From contig JAIXMP010000004.1 of the NCBI GenBank assembly GCA_025677815.1, forward strand, positions 1,364,001 through 1,428,000: a stretch of 64,000 nucleotides of DNA, read 5' to 3'. The position numbers and the translations under genes were made by a program. Shown piece after piece: positions 36,746 to 49,925 of this stretch. The notes under the pieces were generated by a model. The model did no database searches. It worked only from the letters and a program-made list of their open reading frames with translations, and had not been told where the DNA came from. Positions within the stretch are counted from its first letter, which is position 1; each line of letters starts with the position of its first letter. This stretch comes from Phascolomyces articulosus. Its lineage: Eukaryota > Mucoromycota > Mucoromycetes > Mucorales > Lichtheimiaceae.

Positions 36746-37067
36746 ATAAAATCAGCCATAGAACAACATGGCACTTGTCAATTAAAAAAATCACAGCACG
36801 TGGTAACCATATTATATTTGTATTCGGTTGAATGTGTATTGTGTAATAAATGTTTATTTTTTTTTTCATCCATGTCACTATGATGAATCATCATTTAAGG
36901 AGGAGAGAAAATGATAAACTATTATTATATTCTTTAGTCATTGATCATTCATTTTCAATGACTAGATCAATATACATAGCGATCAGCAATAAGCCGAAAG
37001 AATGTTATAGGTCCCAGAAACCTTTTTTTTATAATGGTTGTACGAGCATATATATATTGATTGATTA
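36746..37067. repeat. Intergenic direct repeat, copy A
   Basis: It shares ordered blocks with 38134-38557: AAATCAGCCATA, ACAACATGG(C/T)AC(T/C)TGTCA, ATCACAGCACGTGGT and, at the end, TGGTTG(T/C)ACGAGCATAT with TTGATTGATT. Copy A is shorter between the blocks. The conserved core contains CACGTG. No terminal repeats are seen. Confidence 0.6.
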
Positions 37068-38133
37068 AAATGAATCCATGACGTTATGTACATAGCTTAG
37101 AATTAGATAATATCCTCACATTTATATAATAAAAAATAGGTAAGATAATCATATGTTATATATGAATGCCAGCCTTAGCTATTATATAACATTTAGTAGT
37201 TAAAAGTTAATCTTATGTATAAATGCAAAAGTGAGATAATGCAGTAAGTAAAAAAAAACGTATATAATGACTTTGATGATAAGAATAAGTAAGAATTACT
37301 AATCATTGTTACAATTGATTTGTTTGCTATCTCTTTTATGCTGATATATAGTGTATAAATTTGAGTCTTGCTAACACTTGATTTTACAACCATCATTGAG
37401 TTGATTTTTATACATATTCATTGTATTATCTTGTCTTTCCAGTAAGTCTACTTTTTTTTTTCTTCATGTATACTGTTCCTTGGAAATTTAGTATAATGGT
37501 AAATACTAAATTTGTTTTTTTTTGTTATGCCAAGGAAAGGGTTTACATAGCAATGATTAGATAAGTTCCTTTTTCATTTTAGTGTGTTGTTCCATCCAAA
37601 ATAATAGAATCCTTCGTCTTCCGCGGAAGATGCTGGAAAAAAGGCGTGTATGGTAAATACCATCCATGACAGTTTGCATGGTCCAATTTTTATTACAAAA
37701 ACAATGACTTCTAATGGTAATCTTCATTGACAAAGAAGTAGTTGAGTTCGTTATTGACTACTTTTACTATAGTTTTTTTAATTAATAATCTGGATATACG
37801 CGTATTGTTTCATGAATCAATGACTGGTCGTTATTGTTGTCAGGATCAAAAAAGCTAATGTACGAACGGGACTTGAAAAGCCATGCTTTTTAGTAGCACA
37901 TTGTTGCTACTGCATGTTGTGTCATGACTCTCAAAAGCATTTATTTATATTTTAACACACAAACACATATGATAAATAAAACACAAAAATAGTTTGATTG
38001 AATGAAAAAAAAAAGGTAGAATATTTTATCAGGGAACAAATTGATTATAATTCTACACACTTATTTGATATTTTTTGGGGGGAGTGAGAAGTACTTATAT
38101 ATATAAAAGCATTAAAAGAGAAAAACAATAAAA

Positions 38134-38557
38134 ATCAGCCATAATTCAAATAGAAGAATGTAATCATAGCAACAAAACAACATGGTACCTGTCAATTAAA
38201 AATAATCACAGCACGTGGTGGTTTTTTTCATTTACAATTTTACTTATGGCATCAGTTGATGTATTTGGTTTTTTTTTTATGGGACCCCAAATCTTTTATC
38301 ATTGAGAATTGAATCTATTAAATAGTATCTATCATCCTCATCATTGATGATTATTATTATCATATATATTATCAATCAATGACTAACCATAACAAAAAAA
38401 AGTTTCTTTAATAAAAAAACGTGTATCTGTTTAGGTCCATTGACTGCTGTTTGAAAATAAAGTAAAAAAAAAAAACCCAGCTATAAAACCTTCTTTTTTT
38501 TTTTACAATAAGAAAAAATAAATGATGATGGTTGCACGAGCATATTGATTGATTGAA
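38134..38557. repeat. Intergenic direct repeat, copy B
   Basis: Second copy of the segment at 36746-37067, in the same orientation about 1.4 kb downstream, diverged by substitutions and small indels. It lies upstream of the PAK gene and ends at the CT microsatellite. Confidence 0.6.
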
Positions 38558-38567
38558 CCCTAAAAAG

Positions 38568-38569
<2 letters not shown>

Positions 38570-38627
<58 letters not shown>
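38570..38627. repeat. (TC)n microsatellite
   Basis: About 29 uninterrupted TC units about 0.6 kb upstream of the PAK start. A CAT-triplet run follows at about 38664-38687. Confidence 0.95.
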
Positions 38628-38632
<5 letters not shown>

Positions 38633-39237
38633 CCTCATATTATTTTATTTAAGCAAGCAAATTCATCATCATCATCATCATCATCACCCCCTTTTTCCTT
38701 CTTTTCACCAACACCACATTTCCATCCTCTTCATCATTTTTATAAGGTTATTATAATAATTGTAATTGGTTTCCCGAAAATATTTTTGGGAGTCAATTTT
38801 TTTGATATTTATAACTTATTCTTCTTCTACCTCATTATTTCTTTTCTTTCTCCTTTTTTCATTTTTTTAATTCACACACTTTAGTTTATAACCTTCTTTT
38901 TTTTTTTAAAAAAAAAAAAAAAAACTACATACAACAACCATTTATTATATACCCGAGACCTAAAGGTCCAAAAAACAACAACTACAACAACAAAAAAGAA
39001 GTGTATATATAGATATATGTATCTGTTGGATTGTTTTCCTTGAAAAAAAAAAAGAAAAGAAAAGAAAATTATAAAAAAATATAAACTATAAAGTATATAT
39101 TACAATACATATATTTTTTTTCTATATATACAACAAACAAAAAAAAAACAACAACACTAGTCAACCAACCAACCCCTTTTTTTTGTCATCTCGACCCGTT
39201 CTTTTTTATTTTTCATTTTACATCATCAAAACAAACC

Positions 39238-42200
39238 ATGACTGAAATCATTAAAGATGGTTACTTATCTGTTAAAGAAGAAGGTTTACGCGCATGGATA
39301 TGGTCCAAGCGATTCTGTGTTTTAAGGGATCAAGCCCTTACTTTCCATAGAAACGAGGTAATATATATATATTTATTTATTTATATTATATATATATATA
39401 TCCATAGAGCAAATGAATTTACACATACTTTTTTTTTGAATAGCAATCGGGTCAATGCGTGGCTCTCATCTTTTTAAAAGAAATTACATCCGTCACACGT
39501 ACAGACTTGAAACCCTATTGTTTTGAAATTGCTGTTAAAGATAAAACTTATTATATTGCTTGCAAGAGTGATGATGAATTATATTCTTGGATGGATGATA
39601 TTTATAACGTAAGAAATATATATACGAAGAGAGGGGGTTTTAATAATGCAGTCATCTTAACATTATATGTATATTTATATATATATATATATATATATAT
39701 AGAGATCACCATTAGGTGCTTCTGGTCCAACGAATTTTGTTCATCAAATGCATGTTGGTTTTGATCCTCATACAGGTGCCTTTACTGTAAGTAGATTAAA
39801 AAAAATCTTTTTTGAAATAAAAAAAAGGAGACTCATATAGAATGTGATATAGGGTATGCCGGATCAATGGACAAAACTATTGAAAGGATCTGCTATTACA
39901 GCAGAAGATGCAGCTAAAAATCCACAAGCTGTATTGGATGTACTTGAATTTTATACAGAACAAACAAAACGAGAAGCAGAAGAATATGGATCCTCTCATC
40001 TTCAAGGTGCGGTGGAACGTATGAGTGATGATCGATGGGCTGCTTTATTACAAGAATCTAAAAAAGCAACTCCTCCTCCTTCTTCTACACCTCATACACC
40101 AACAACACCAGGTGGCCCTGGTGGTCCACCTACCACTCGAGTACCACCTCCACGTCCTCCACCTCCACCTCCCATGGCAGGTGGTTTACCTGATGTCGAT
40201 GTCAATGAAATGATGGACGAATTATCCATTCGTCAACCTGTAAGTTTTTATAAAAAAAAAAAAAGCTCCTCCTCCTCCCTTTTTTTTTCTAAGGAGTTTT
40301 ATGATGTTTGTGATATTCTTTGTTTGAGACTTCATATCCTTTACTTATTATGTACTATAATGAAATTTATATGTGTCATATTATTAGCAATCCAAACTTT
40401 CACCTAAAGATAATCAAGTAAGTTATTTATATACTTTTTTTTTCTTCTTCAAAAAGAAGAAAAAAAGGGGGGAGGAGGAAGAAGGATTATTTTCACGGAT
40501 GAATTTCATTTCGTACTCACACACTCAAAAAAAAAAAAAAAAAAAAAAAAACTGATTTGAAATTAGGGAGGTTATCATCCAAATTCACCTATTGTGAAAC
40601 CACCTTCCAGTCCACGACCTGAACCTTCTAAATCGTATCGCTTACAACAACAACAACAACAACAAGATTATGAACGAGAAAAACGAGAACGATTAGAACG
40701 AGAACGACAACATCAACGAGAAAGAGAAAGAGAACGTGAACGTGAAAGAGAAAGGGAGCGTGAACGTTTACGTCGTGAAAAAGAAAAAGAACAAAGAGAA
40801 CGTCAACGTGAAAAGGAATTACGTGAACGTGAATTACGTGAAAGAGAAATTCGTGATAGAGAAAGAGAAAAAGCAGCTGCTCAAGTAGCAGGAACTCATC
40901 AAACACCTCAACAACAACAACAACAAAAGAAAAAGGTGGAACAACGTATTTCTACCATGACGGAAGCACAAATTATGGAAAAATTACGATCCGTCGTCAC
41001 ACGAGGGGATCCAAACAACTCGTACAAGAAATTGAAACGTGTTGGTCAGGGCGCATCGGGTTCGGTCTATGTTGCCGTTTCTCATGCTACTAATACCAAG
41101 GTGGCTATTAAACAAATGGATTTAGCAAATCAACCTCGTAAGGAATTGATTGTCAATGAAATTTTGGTCATGAAAGAATCTCAACATCGTAATATCGTCA
41201 ATTATCTTGATTCTTTCTTGGTCGGTTCCAAGGATCTTTGGGTTATTATGGAATATATGGAAGGAGGTGCTTTGACAGATGTCATTGATAATAATACCAT
41301 GACGGAACAACAGATTGCTACTGTTTGCTTAGAGGTAAAAAAAAAAGTTTAATCTATTAGGTTTTTTATTTTTTTTATTTTTTTTAAAATACTCATATTT
41401 TTTTTTCTCTCTCCTTCCTCTGTACACTACCATCACAATATATATATATATATATATACATATAACATATAGACGTCAGCTGGTCTGCATCATCTTCATT
41501 CACAAAATATCATTCACAGAGATATCAAATCAGACAATATCCTCCTTAATTTCCAAGGCAAAGTCAAGATTAGTGATTTTGGCTTTTGTGCTAAGCTCAC
41601 TGAATCCAAGAATAAACGTGCCACCATGGTGGGTACGCCCTATTGGGTAAGTTAACTTTATATATATATATAATGGGATTGGGCGTGAAGCACAAAGAAA
41701 AAAAATAAAAGTTTTTGCCCAAGATCAAAATCGTTGTCGTCTTGGTCGATGATCATCCCCTCTCCCTCTCTCTCTCTCTCTCTCCCCTTTTTTTTGTACA
41801 ACCATTTTCTGATCTCTCTATAACATTTCAATAGATGGCACCTGAAGTGGTGAAACAAAAAGAATATGGTGCCAAGGTAGATATCTGGTCATTAGGTATT
41901 ATGGCGATTGAAATGATTGAAAATGAACCTCCTTACCTGGATGAAGAACCACTCAAGGCCCTTTATTTGATTGCTACCAATGGTACTCCTACTTTGAAAC
42001 ATCCTGAGAAATTATCGCGTGAACTTAAGAGCTTTTTAGCTGTTTGTCTTTGTGTGGATGTTCGATCAAGAGCCACTGCTGCTGAATTGTTAGAAGTAAA
42101 TATATGTTTTTTTTAAATGTTTTTATATATAGATAGATAGATATATACTTACTCAACTTATTTTTTTTTATAATAGCATGACTTTTTAAGAAAGGCAGGA

Positions 42201-42251
42201 CCTTTGGATATCCTGGCACCATTAATGAAATTCAAGACAAGTAAACGTTAA
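39238..42251 (+). CDS. PAK-family Ser/Thr kinase with PH and CRIB domains (Cla4-like)
   Basis: Nine exons (39238-39357, 39444-39608, 39703-39786, 39853-40239, 40388-40417, 40567-41334, 41473-41646, 41835-42095, 42177-42251) give 687 aa. The PH domain is at about residues 6-95 ([20 protein letters not shown]). The CRIB motif follows ([21 protein letters not shown]), binding GTP-Cdc42/Rac. Next are a Pro-rich region ([10 protein letters not shown]), a long Arg/Glu repeat tract and the kinase domain from about residue 405. Kinase motifs are complete: [40 protein letters not shown]. The PH-CRIB-kinase order identifies the Cla4/Skm1 branch, which acts in polarity and cytokinesis below Cdc42. Exon 5 is a 30-nt microexon. 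The CRIB His residues are present. Confidence 0.95.
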
Positions 42252-43495
42252 ATCGTTTGAAATAAATAATTAAAAAAGAAAAAACCCTCCATCACCGTAT
42301 CATTTTTTTTCACCCACACTTCAAAATCACAATACACACAACACAACACACATTACAACAACAATACAAATCCATATTTTAATAATAATAATAATAAAAA
42401 AGGAATTTAATTATTTTTTTTTTGTTCAAAGAAATCATCATTTATTTATTTATTTATTTTGAAATGGATGGCTCGGAAGAATAATCTACATGTCATGACA
42501 AGGCCAACCCCCTTTCCTCTTCCCCCCCAAATAAACCTTTTTTTTACTCTTTTTGTGTGGCATATGCAGGGATTTTCTTTTCTTTTTTTTTTCGTGCATC
42601 TATTCTGTATACATTATATAAATGGGATACAAGTCCTAAATTTGTTCATATTTTTTTTTGTCACGATGCGATGATATATATATATCTTGATAGGGTTGAA
42701 CTGATTTATGATAGGATAATAATACCTAGGTGAAAATTCTTCCGTCAATTCGGAAATATGGAGAGGAGGAAAAAAAAAAAAAAAAGAAATTTATTTAGTG
42801 ATGATGTTAGTATGTATATAAAAACGTAAATAACACATGTACGAGTGCCACTCTCTCTTTCTCTTTCTTTCTTTATCTCTCTTATGATACATAATATTTG
42901 TTTAAGAAAAAAAAGAAAGCAACAACGGAAATATATTATCATCATTTTATATATAATTGAGTGAGATTTTCATGATGGAATAATGATAATAATAATAATG
43001 CGTTTATTATTGCGTTCAATTGTAATGTAGTATATGTGATTATATATATTATAGGATAGATAATAATAATAATAATTTGACTGCTTCAAATATAATGAGA
43101 TATTAGTTAGTAGTTGAGTCTCCAATTGCCTTTTCAACTTTTTTCCTTCCCCCCCTCTCTCCTTTTCTTGTTTCTTTTTTTCTCTCTCTCTCTTTTTTCT
43201 TTCTTTTTGTTTTTGGCTTTTCTTTTCTTTTTTTTCTCTTTCTTTTTTTTTCATTATTCAAACTTATTATTACTCAGTACTTTCTTTATAATAATTCTTC
43301 TTCTTCTACTTTAATATCATTATCAATCTCTCACTTTTTTCTCTTTGGATTATTATCATCATTATCATTTAGAATCTCATATTTTTATCAACAAAAAAAA
43401 AATCCGTAACGCGGTATTTATTATAATACATCAACATATATAATCAGCTACAACAACAACGCACGATCATAATTATATATAAGAAAGAATAAGAA
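42252..43495. other. Intergenic between PAK and Kelch-BTB genes
   Basis: 1.2 kb of AT-rich and CT-rich DNA (poly-T, TTTA repeats near 42440, CT tracts at 43150-43250). It contains the PAK 3' UTR and the next gene's promoter. No gene. Confidence 0.55.
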
Positions 43496-45462
43496 ATGCC
43501 ATTATTAAAACCTGGTCAACCTATTCGAACTACTGGTAATAATTTAGTGGGTTTATGGCGTCCATCTTTTGTAAAAGTGGATCATCGTTTATTTGTCTAC
43601 GGTGGAGGTGGCAATGTCACCAACGACTTACATGTACTTAATTTATGCGATATGCGCTGGGAAACGATCCAGGTAAACAAATGTTATTAACCCTCTCTCT
43701 TCATTATGTCTCTCTGTTTCTATATCCTTATTATTATTATTATTATTATCATAACATATTATTATTTATAATAATAATAATAATAATAAACATACAACAT
43801 ACATACATACATACATACATACATCATCATCACTTTGCATCCCAATCCACTTTTTTTTATTCCTCCCTTTCAATCATCTATCTTCTTTTAGTTCCCTTTT
43901 TTTTTGTACCCTTGTTCTCCTTTTTGCTCATCCCAAATCAAGACTTATAACAAATTCAATCTTCACTTGTATATATATATATATATATATATAAATATAT
44001 ACATTAAACCTTCCCCCCCTCTCTCTCTTTCTTCCCTCGATATATTATTATATATCGTAATACAAACGAAACAATCTTTTTTTCTATGCACCTATTATCC
44101 ATTATACACATCATACATCATCACCACCGCTTATCCAACCTCCCCCCCTTTTTCCTAACATTCCCTTTCCACATCCCCCCTTTTTTTTAACATAAATATT
44201 TATATATATATATATATATTTATATATATTTATGTACCCTTTTCTTTTTCTTTCTTTCATTCTTTCTTACTATCTATATTATTATATAATTAACGTATAT
44301 CAAAACAACAAATGGATATATATCTATAGACTGTAAAAGGAACAGCACCATGTAAACGATATGGTCATACAGCCACATTATGGAATAATTGTATTATTGT
44401 ATTCGGTAAATATATATTTCCTAAATAAATAATCAAGGGATCGACATAGATACAAAAAAAAACATACTAACACCCAAATTTGATCAAACATATTTTTTTT
44501 AGGTGGTTGTAATGAAATTACAGAATATTGTAATGATATTCATATATTTGATCTGGATAAATTAACATGGTTTCAACCCGAAGTCAGTGGAAGTGTACCT
44601 GCACGTTACTTGCATAGTGCAGTTGCTTATGATAACAAATTATTTGTCTATGGTGGTTTTGCAAAGAATTCAGATTGTAAGTGTATATAAAAATGGGGGA
44701 AAAAAAAAGTAGTTGTTATACAACGATCCCTCTTTTTTTTTCCCTCCCCCTTTTTTTTTTTTTTTTATATATACTTCCCCTTTTTTTTCACCCATCTCCC
44801 TTATCATGATCATCCTCATCCATCACTAATAATAATAATAATAATAAAAGGTACCTACGTTTTGGATGAATTGAGTGTATTGGATCTCAAAACATTTACT
44901 TGGTCCAAATACCATGGTGTGCCACCTCGTTATAATCATTCAGCAACATTGATAGGTCATAAAATGTATATTTATGCCGGAAAAGACGAACATGGAAATA
45001 CAGTATCTGATCTTTTTGTTATGAATCTCAATGCACCACCTTATACACCTCATCTCGTGCTGAGCGGGTCCCAGTCGAGTGCAAGTTCTCATATGGTATT
45101 ATTGAAAAGTCAACATTTTTGTGAAGCCGTTTGTGGTAAATTATTGGTGTTTGGACGCTATCTTGCTCATGGTCATCCTAATCATCATACAACGACGACA
45201 ACCACTACAACTCATGGTACTACTACAACCACTACAACAAATAATCCAGAATCCGTTTATGGATTATGGATGTTGGATTTGGATACATTGGAATGGGAAC
45301 GGCAGGAATGCAATGCCAACTTTGAAGTGGGCGGATGGAATTATTTTACTATTATCAGTGAAACTGGATGTGGTGGCGATGAACAATCTCAAGTCACTAT
45401 GAACAATTTATTTTTCCTAGGCAATACGGATCCATTCCGACCTCAAGGTTATGATCATTTTA

Positions 45463-45500
<38 letters not shown>

Positions 45501-46643
45501 CTATATCCAATTTCTTCCCCAGGAAAAAAAAATCCTAATTCTATATTTGATTATGACAGAGACGCCTTGGTTATTAATGCTGAATCTTTGGGACTTTACG
45601 ATATTCCACCACCCAACTTTTCACATGAATTCGCACAACTTTTAAACAATCCAGAACTCTCTGATTTTGTCATTGTTCCCTCGAATGGACAAGAACTACA
45701 CGTTCACCAAGTGATTCTGATTACGCGCTGGCCGCATTTTAGAAATATCTATCGATCCGGCATGATGGAAGCACAACAAAGAAGGATGGAAATTCCAGAA
45801 CCTTATGAAATTGTTCTTGCATTTTTGAAATATTTATACAGTGATCGATTGGATGAGAATGAACCATGGCAAGTGGTATGTGAAGTCTTGGTCGTCGCCA
45901 ACATGTATTTATTGAATCGATTGAAAAAGATTTGTTGTGAACGATTGTTTCGTCATCATATGACAGTCGAAAGTTGTGGATTGATCTTTGAAAAGGCAAT
46001 TATGGCAGAAGAAACCGGATTGAAAATGTTGGCATTGGATTTCATGTTTCGAAATTATGGATCTGTTTTGAAATCGGATGTTTTATTACAAATGCCTCTT
46101 TCGGTAAGGCAAGAATTTATGGAGGCTGTACCGGATGAAGCTACATTGGAAGTGAGTCGTTCGGCTTCTTCGATTGTACCAAGAACATTGTCTTCTCCTA
46201 ATGCTAAATGTTTAACGGCTTCGTCTTCGACTTCTTCTGCAGCGAGTCATCATCATCATCATACCATTGTTTCACATCACCATCATCAACCCAATAGTCA
46301 TAATACTTCCACACCTATATCATCTACTACTATCAATAATTCATCTTCTACTAGTACAACTAGTTCTAATAGTACAACTAATTCAATGGCAACTAATACA
46401 ACCACACCTTCCAGTATGCTAGGTATTTCTACTCCTCCTCATTATACATCCCCTACTTCTTCCACTTCTACTACATCGTCTTATCATCATCTTCAACAAC
46501 AACAACAGCAGCAGCAACAGCAACATACAACAGCCACAGCAGCAAGTAACACAGCAGCTGCAGCTGCTGCAGCGGCAGCAGCACGGATGCGCCATTCCAT
46601 GAATAGTGGAGTACAAACCAATAGTATGAGCGTTGGTGTATAG
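43496..46643 (+). CDS. Kelch-repeat BTB/POZ protein
   Basis: Five exons (43496-43672, 44330-44405, 44503-44676, 44851-45463, 45560-46643) give about 707 aa. Residues 15-330 hold kelch blades: LFVYGGGGNVTNDLHVLNL, RYGHTATLWNNCIIVFGGCN, RYLHSAVAYDNKLFVYGGF and RYNHSATLIGHKMYIYAGKD. A BTB domain follows (about residues 365-480: LSDFVIVPSNGQELHVHQVI, FLKYLYSDR) and then a BACK-like helical part. The C-terminal 130 residues are Ser/Thr/His/Gln/Ala repeats, probably disordered. Kelch-BTB proteins commonly recruit substrates to cullin-3 ligases. Here the kelch part precedes the BTB domain, as in the LZTR1 and fungal Rho/Ras-related group, opposite to the animal KLHL order. The partner is unknown. 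The large first intron (about 660 bp) is unusual for this window. Confidence 0.88.
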
Positions 46644-46746
46644 ATTTATTATTATTATTATATATACATGTTCTTTTTCTATAGATCAAAAAACAAAATT
46701 GATTTATTATATTAAATGGTTTAATTCATTTGTTTTCTCTCTCACT

Positions 46747-46779
<33 letters not shown>

Positions 46780-49700
46780 CCTTTTTTTTTATTATTATTA
46801 TTCACACAATACACGCATTTACTCTTTACTTACTACACACACTTTCAAAAGTACCTTTTTCAAATTGTATATTACCATTTTTTTTTTTTTTGCTTATTAA
46901 ACAACAAACACTTTTGTCCATTTAAATACAATGAGAGATTTTTTATTTCCCTATATATTTTTTTTCAGTCCCCTCCTCTCTCCCATCTTCTGGATAATGT
47001 GTGGTAAAAAAACACACATTCTTACATATATAAACACATACACACATATATACACAAAACAAAACAAAAAAAAATTACATCAGGAAGAGTTTCTTTTTAT
47101 AATAAAAAAAATAGTAATATAATAATAATAATAAATGACATCATTTCATTATCCAAAAGAATAGTGTGTTTGAAAAAGGAATATGTACATGGATTAGTTT
47201 GAGAAGATAGGAAGAAAGAAGTATGTAATTTTTTAATATCTGCATCACCTTACCTTATTTAATAATTACCATGATAATTAGAAGCAAGTATGGATAGTGT
47301 TATGACATAGTTATTGATATTGTTTTTTTTTGTCTTGGCATTGATCTAATGTTTACAAACTATGCTTAGAAACAGAAGAAATATTAAAATTTATTTTATA
47401 GAATCAAAAACGTCAGGGTAAATATATCGTTCACATTGACATTCTATCATTACAAAATATATTACAAAAAAAAGAGAGTACTTTTTCATATTGTAAATTA
47501 GTTACTACTTTTTTTTTAAAACTCAATTTTTTTTTTATCCGAAACGCATAAACCTCTTCATCATGTTGGGAGATGCATTCTAATTACGTAGTAGATGAGG
47601 TGTTTTTTTTTATCCCAAAAAGTAATGAAATATTTCAATAATGCATAAATTTTTCCTTTTTATTAAACAATCAAAACGAAACCAGTTGAAACAGTGTGTG
47701 ATTTCTATTATTACAATAAAAATGTGTGTGAATGAGATGGATTACATGAGAAACATAATAAATTACTATGTAGTAACAACAACAATAAATAAGTGAGATT
47801 TGTTTTGATATGCATCAAAGAAAAAAAAAGTTGTCCCTGTTGTGAATTATCTGTGTACATATCTATCCAATGAATCATTATTTTTTTTTTGATAACAATA
47901 ATCCCATCCGTCGTCCATTGTAATAAATGAATCGTGTAGAATTAATAAATTCGTTGTTATGAAAAATGATTGTATTAGATAATACTAACATACTATATAT
48001 ATATTCATTATTCATTCCAATACGATCATGAAAAAAAAAGAGGAGGAGAACGTTAAGTGATACTAATTAAACCAATTTTATTATTTCATTATCCATGTAA
48101 AATAGATAATGATTACCCATGAATGGAAAATGAATCGTTATTATTTATTATTATTATCAACATGCAGTGAAACAACGTTGTTGTTGTTATAGTAATAACA
48201 ATAATAAGATTGCTTTAAAGAGGGTAATAAGATCGTGTTTACATAAAAGACCTTTTTCTTTAATGAACCTTCTATGCATATATTTTTTTTCAGCCTATTC
48301 TCCCAAAAAAAAAAGTTGTTTGATGATTACTGTCTGTGCCAATGTAAAATTGCATTTTACCTGGAATTATTTCACACACTCTTTTTTTTTTGTTCAAAAA
48401 AGTACAAGTGTAGAATTAAAGAGTCGAACGCTCTCTCCTATTTGTTTCATAACGATCAATAAAGTATCTCTTATTTTCCCCATCTATAGGATACTACAAC
48501 AGAATCAAAAACTGATATTATTAGAAATCAAACATTTCATTCTTTTTTTTATCTATATATTTCAAATCAGTACATAGGATAGAGAAGGAGAGGACAGGAA
48601 GGAGAAAGGGGGGGGTGAGAAGGAAGAGTAGTAAGAAAGATAATCCATGGGGTATTATCTTATAGAGTGTAAAAAGCTGAATAATGAAAAAAAAATCCGA
48701 AGGAGTGTGTGTGTAAAGATAATATTCCAAGTAGAACAGTTTTTTTTTCGTTGCTATGGTGAGTGGTTTGGGGGGAGAGGATTCAAATAAGAAACAAACA
48801 TCTATTCCAATGCCAAGATTGAGAATTGAGAAAAAAAAAAAAAAAAACTCATTTAGAACTTCATCTTGCTACATTATGTAGACAACTGAATTGGAGTGCT
48901 CAATATAAAATTTAATTGTCTTGGCTTTATTATGGAGGTTTAAAGTGAAATTGTATTACTGAAGTAACCATGGGAATATTCCTGGTATAGTACTCCTTAT
49001 TCTTATGGATTTTTTGATCTACACTCATAAAAAAAGTTCTGAGTGAATAATTGAGTTGGAAGAAGATCGGTAATAATAAAATAAATAATAAAAATATGAG
49101 AGATAAACCGTCGATCGTTTCAATAGTTTGAATGGGAAACTGGCGTGATATTCTCTATCTTGTGATAGAATTTAGGATTTTGAATAATAAACAAAAACTA
49201 AAAAAAAAAGCTAAGGTTGGTAAATTATTATTGTAAATGAAAGACTTAGTGATAGTTAACTGTAGGTACAAAAAAAAGTATCAGTCGATCTTAGTAAATA
49301 AAAAAGTGTGTGCAGCATTATTTTATCACGCCACAGTTTTGTTATTGTTGTTGTTTTTTAAACCGATGATAGTTTAAATGAAGATGCCAAGAAACTATCA
49401 TACAGTATTATAAGAAGGTATCATCGTGTTTATCCAATCCTATCATTCATCATTTAATAACTTGATAATGATTCCTTTTCCTCTTTCTACCCCCCCACAC
49501 CCACGCACACACAATAATAATTCAATTTCAACATTTGATAATCCCCTCTCTCCCCCCCCACCACTTTACTCTACTAACAGGAACAAGACCTATCTATTCA
49601 AATAGGAAATCTCCCCTTAATTTCTTTTTTTTCTACTATCGAATTTGCCAAGAAGTTAAGGGCCATGCATAAACAAGCAAGCGACATATCATCAACGTAC

Positions 49701-49925
49701 ACACACATATATACAAGTTGAGTTATTTTTCTGGTTTATTATTGAAAAGGGTGGGAATCACACCATTACCAAAATCCCTTTTCTTTTTTTTTTTTTGATA
49801 TAAATACAACCCACCTTTATTTTTTTTTTATTTTATTTTTTAATTCTTTATAAATCTCTCAATCACACATCTTTTACTACTCTTTTCTCTATATACACAT
49901 TTATACACATATACAATTAAAAAAC
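46644..49925. other. 3.3-kb intergenic region
   Basis: No supported gene on either strand. CT/CA microsatellites lie at 46735-46780, and there are many A/T homopolymers. A perfect 10-bp inverted repeat (49366-49375 with 49392-49401, ATGATAGTTT) has a 16-base loop. TTTTTTTATTTTATTTT-type tracts near 49820-49845 mark the promoter of the next gene. Confidence 0.5.

Larger units (their letters stand above)
36352..39237. other. 2.9-kb intergenic region with a duplicated segment
   Basis: AT-rich, with a (TTA)n tract at 36355-36381, poly-T/A runs and the two related segments annotated separately. The PAK promoter and 5' UTR lie at the right end, preceded by homopurine and TATATA tracts. No gene is recognised. 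Confidence 0.55.

Noticed and set aside
39238..42251. Antisense frames over the Arg/Glu repeat and poly-Gln regions
   Set aside because: They are mirror translations of codon repeats (long Phe/Leu/Val-rich frames), with the sense gene fully supported.
43114..43314. Phe/Leu/Ser-rich frame in a CT tract
   Set aside because: A microsatellite translated; no start context or domain.
48167..48577. 136-codon frame between the Kelch-BTB and RVxF genes
   Set aside because: Biased Phe/Ile/Lys/Asn composition typical of random AT-rich DNA, interrupted by poly-A/T runs, with no recognisable domain.
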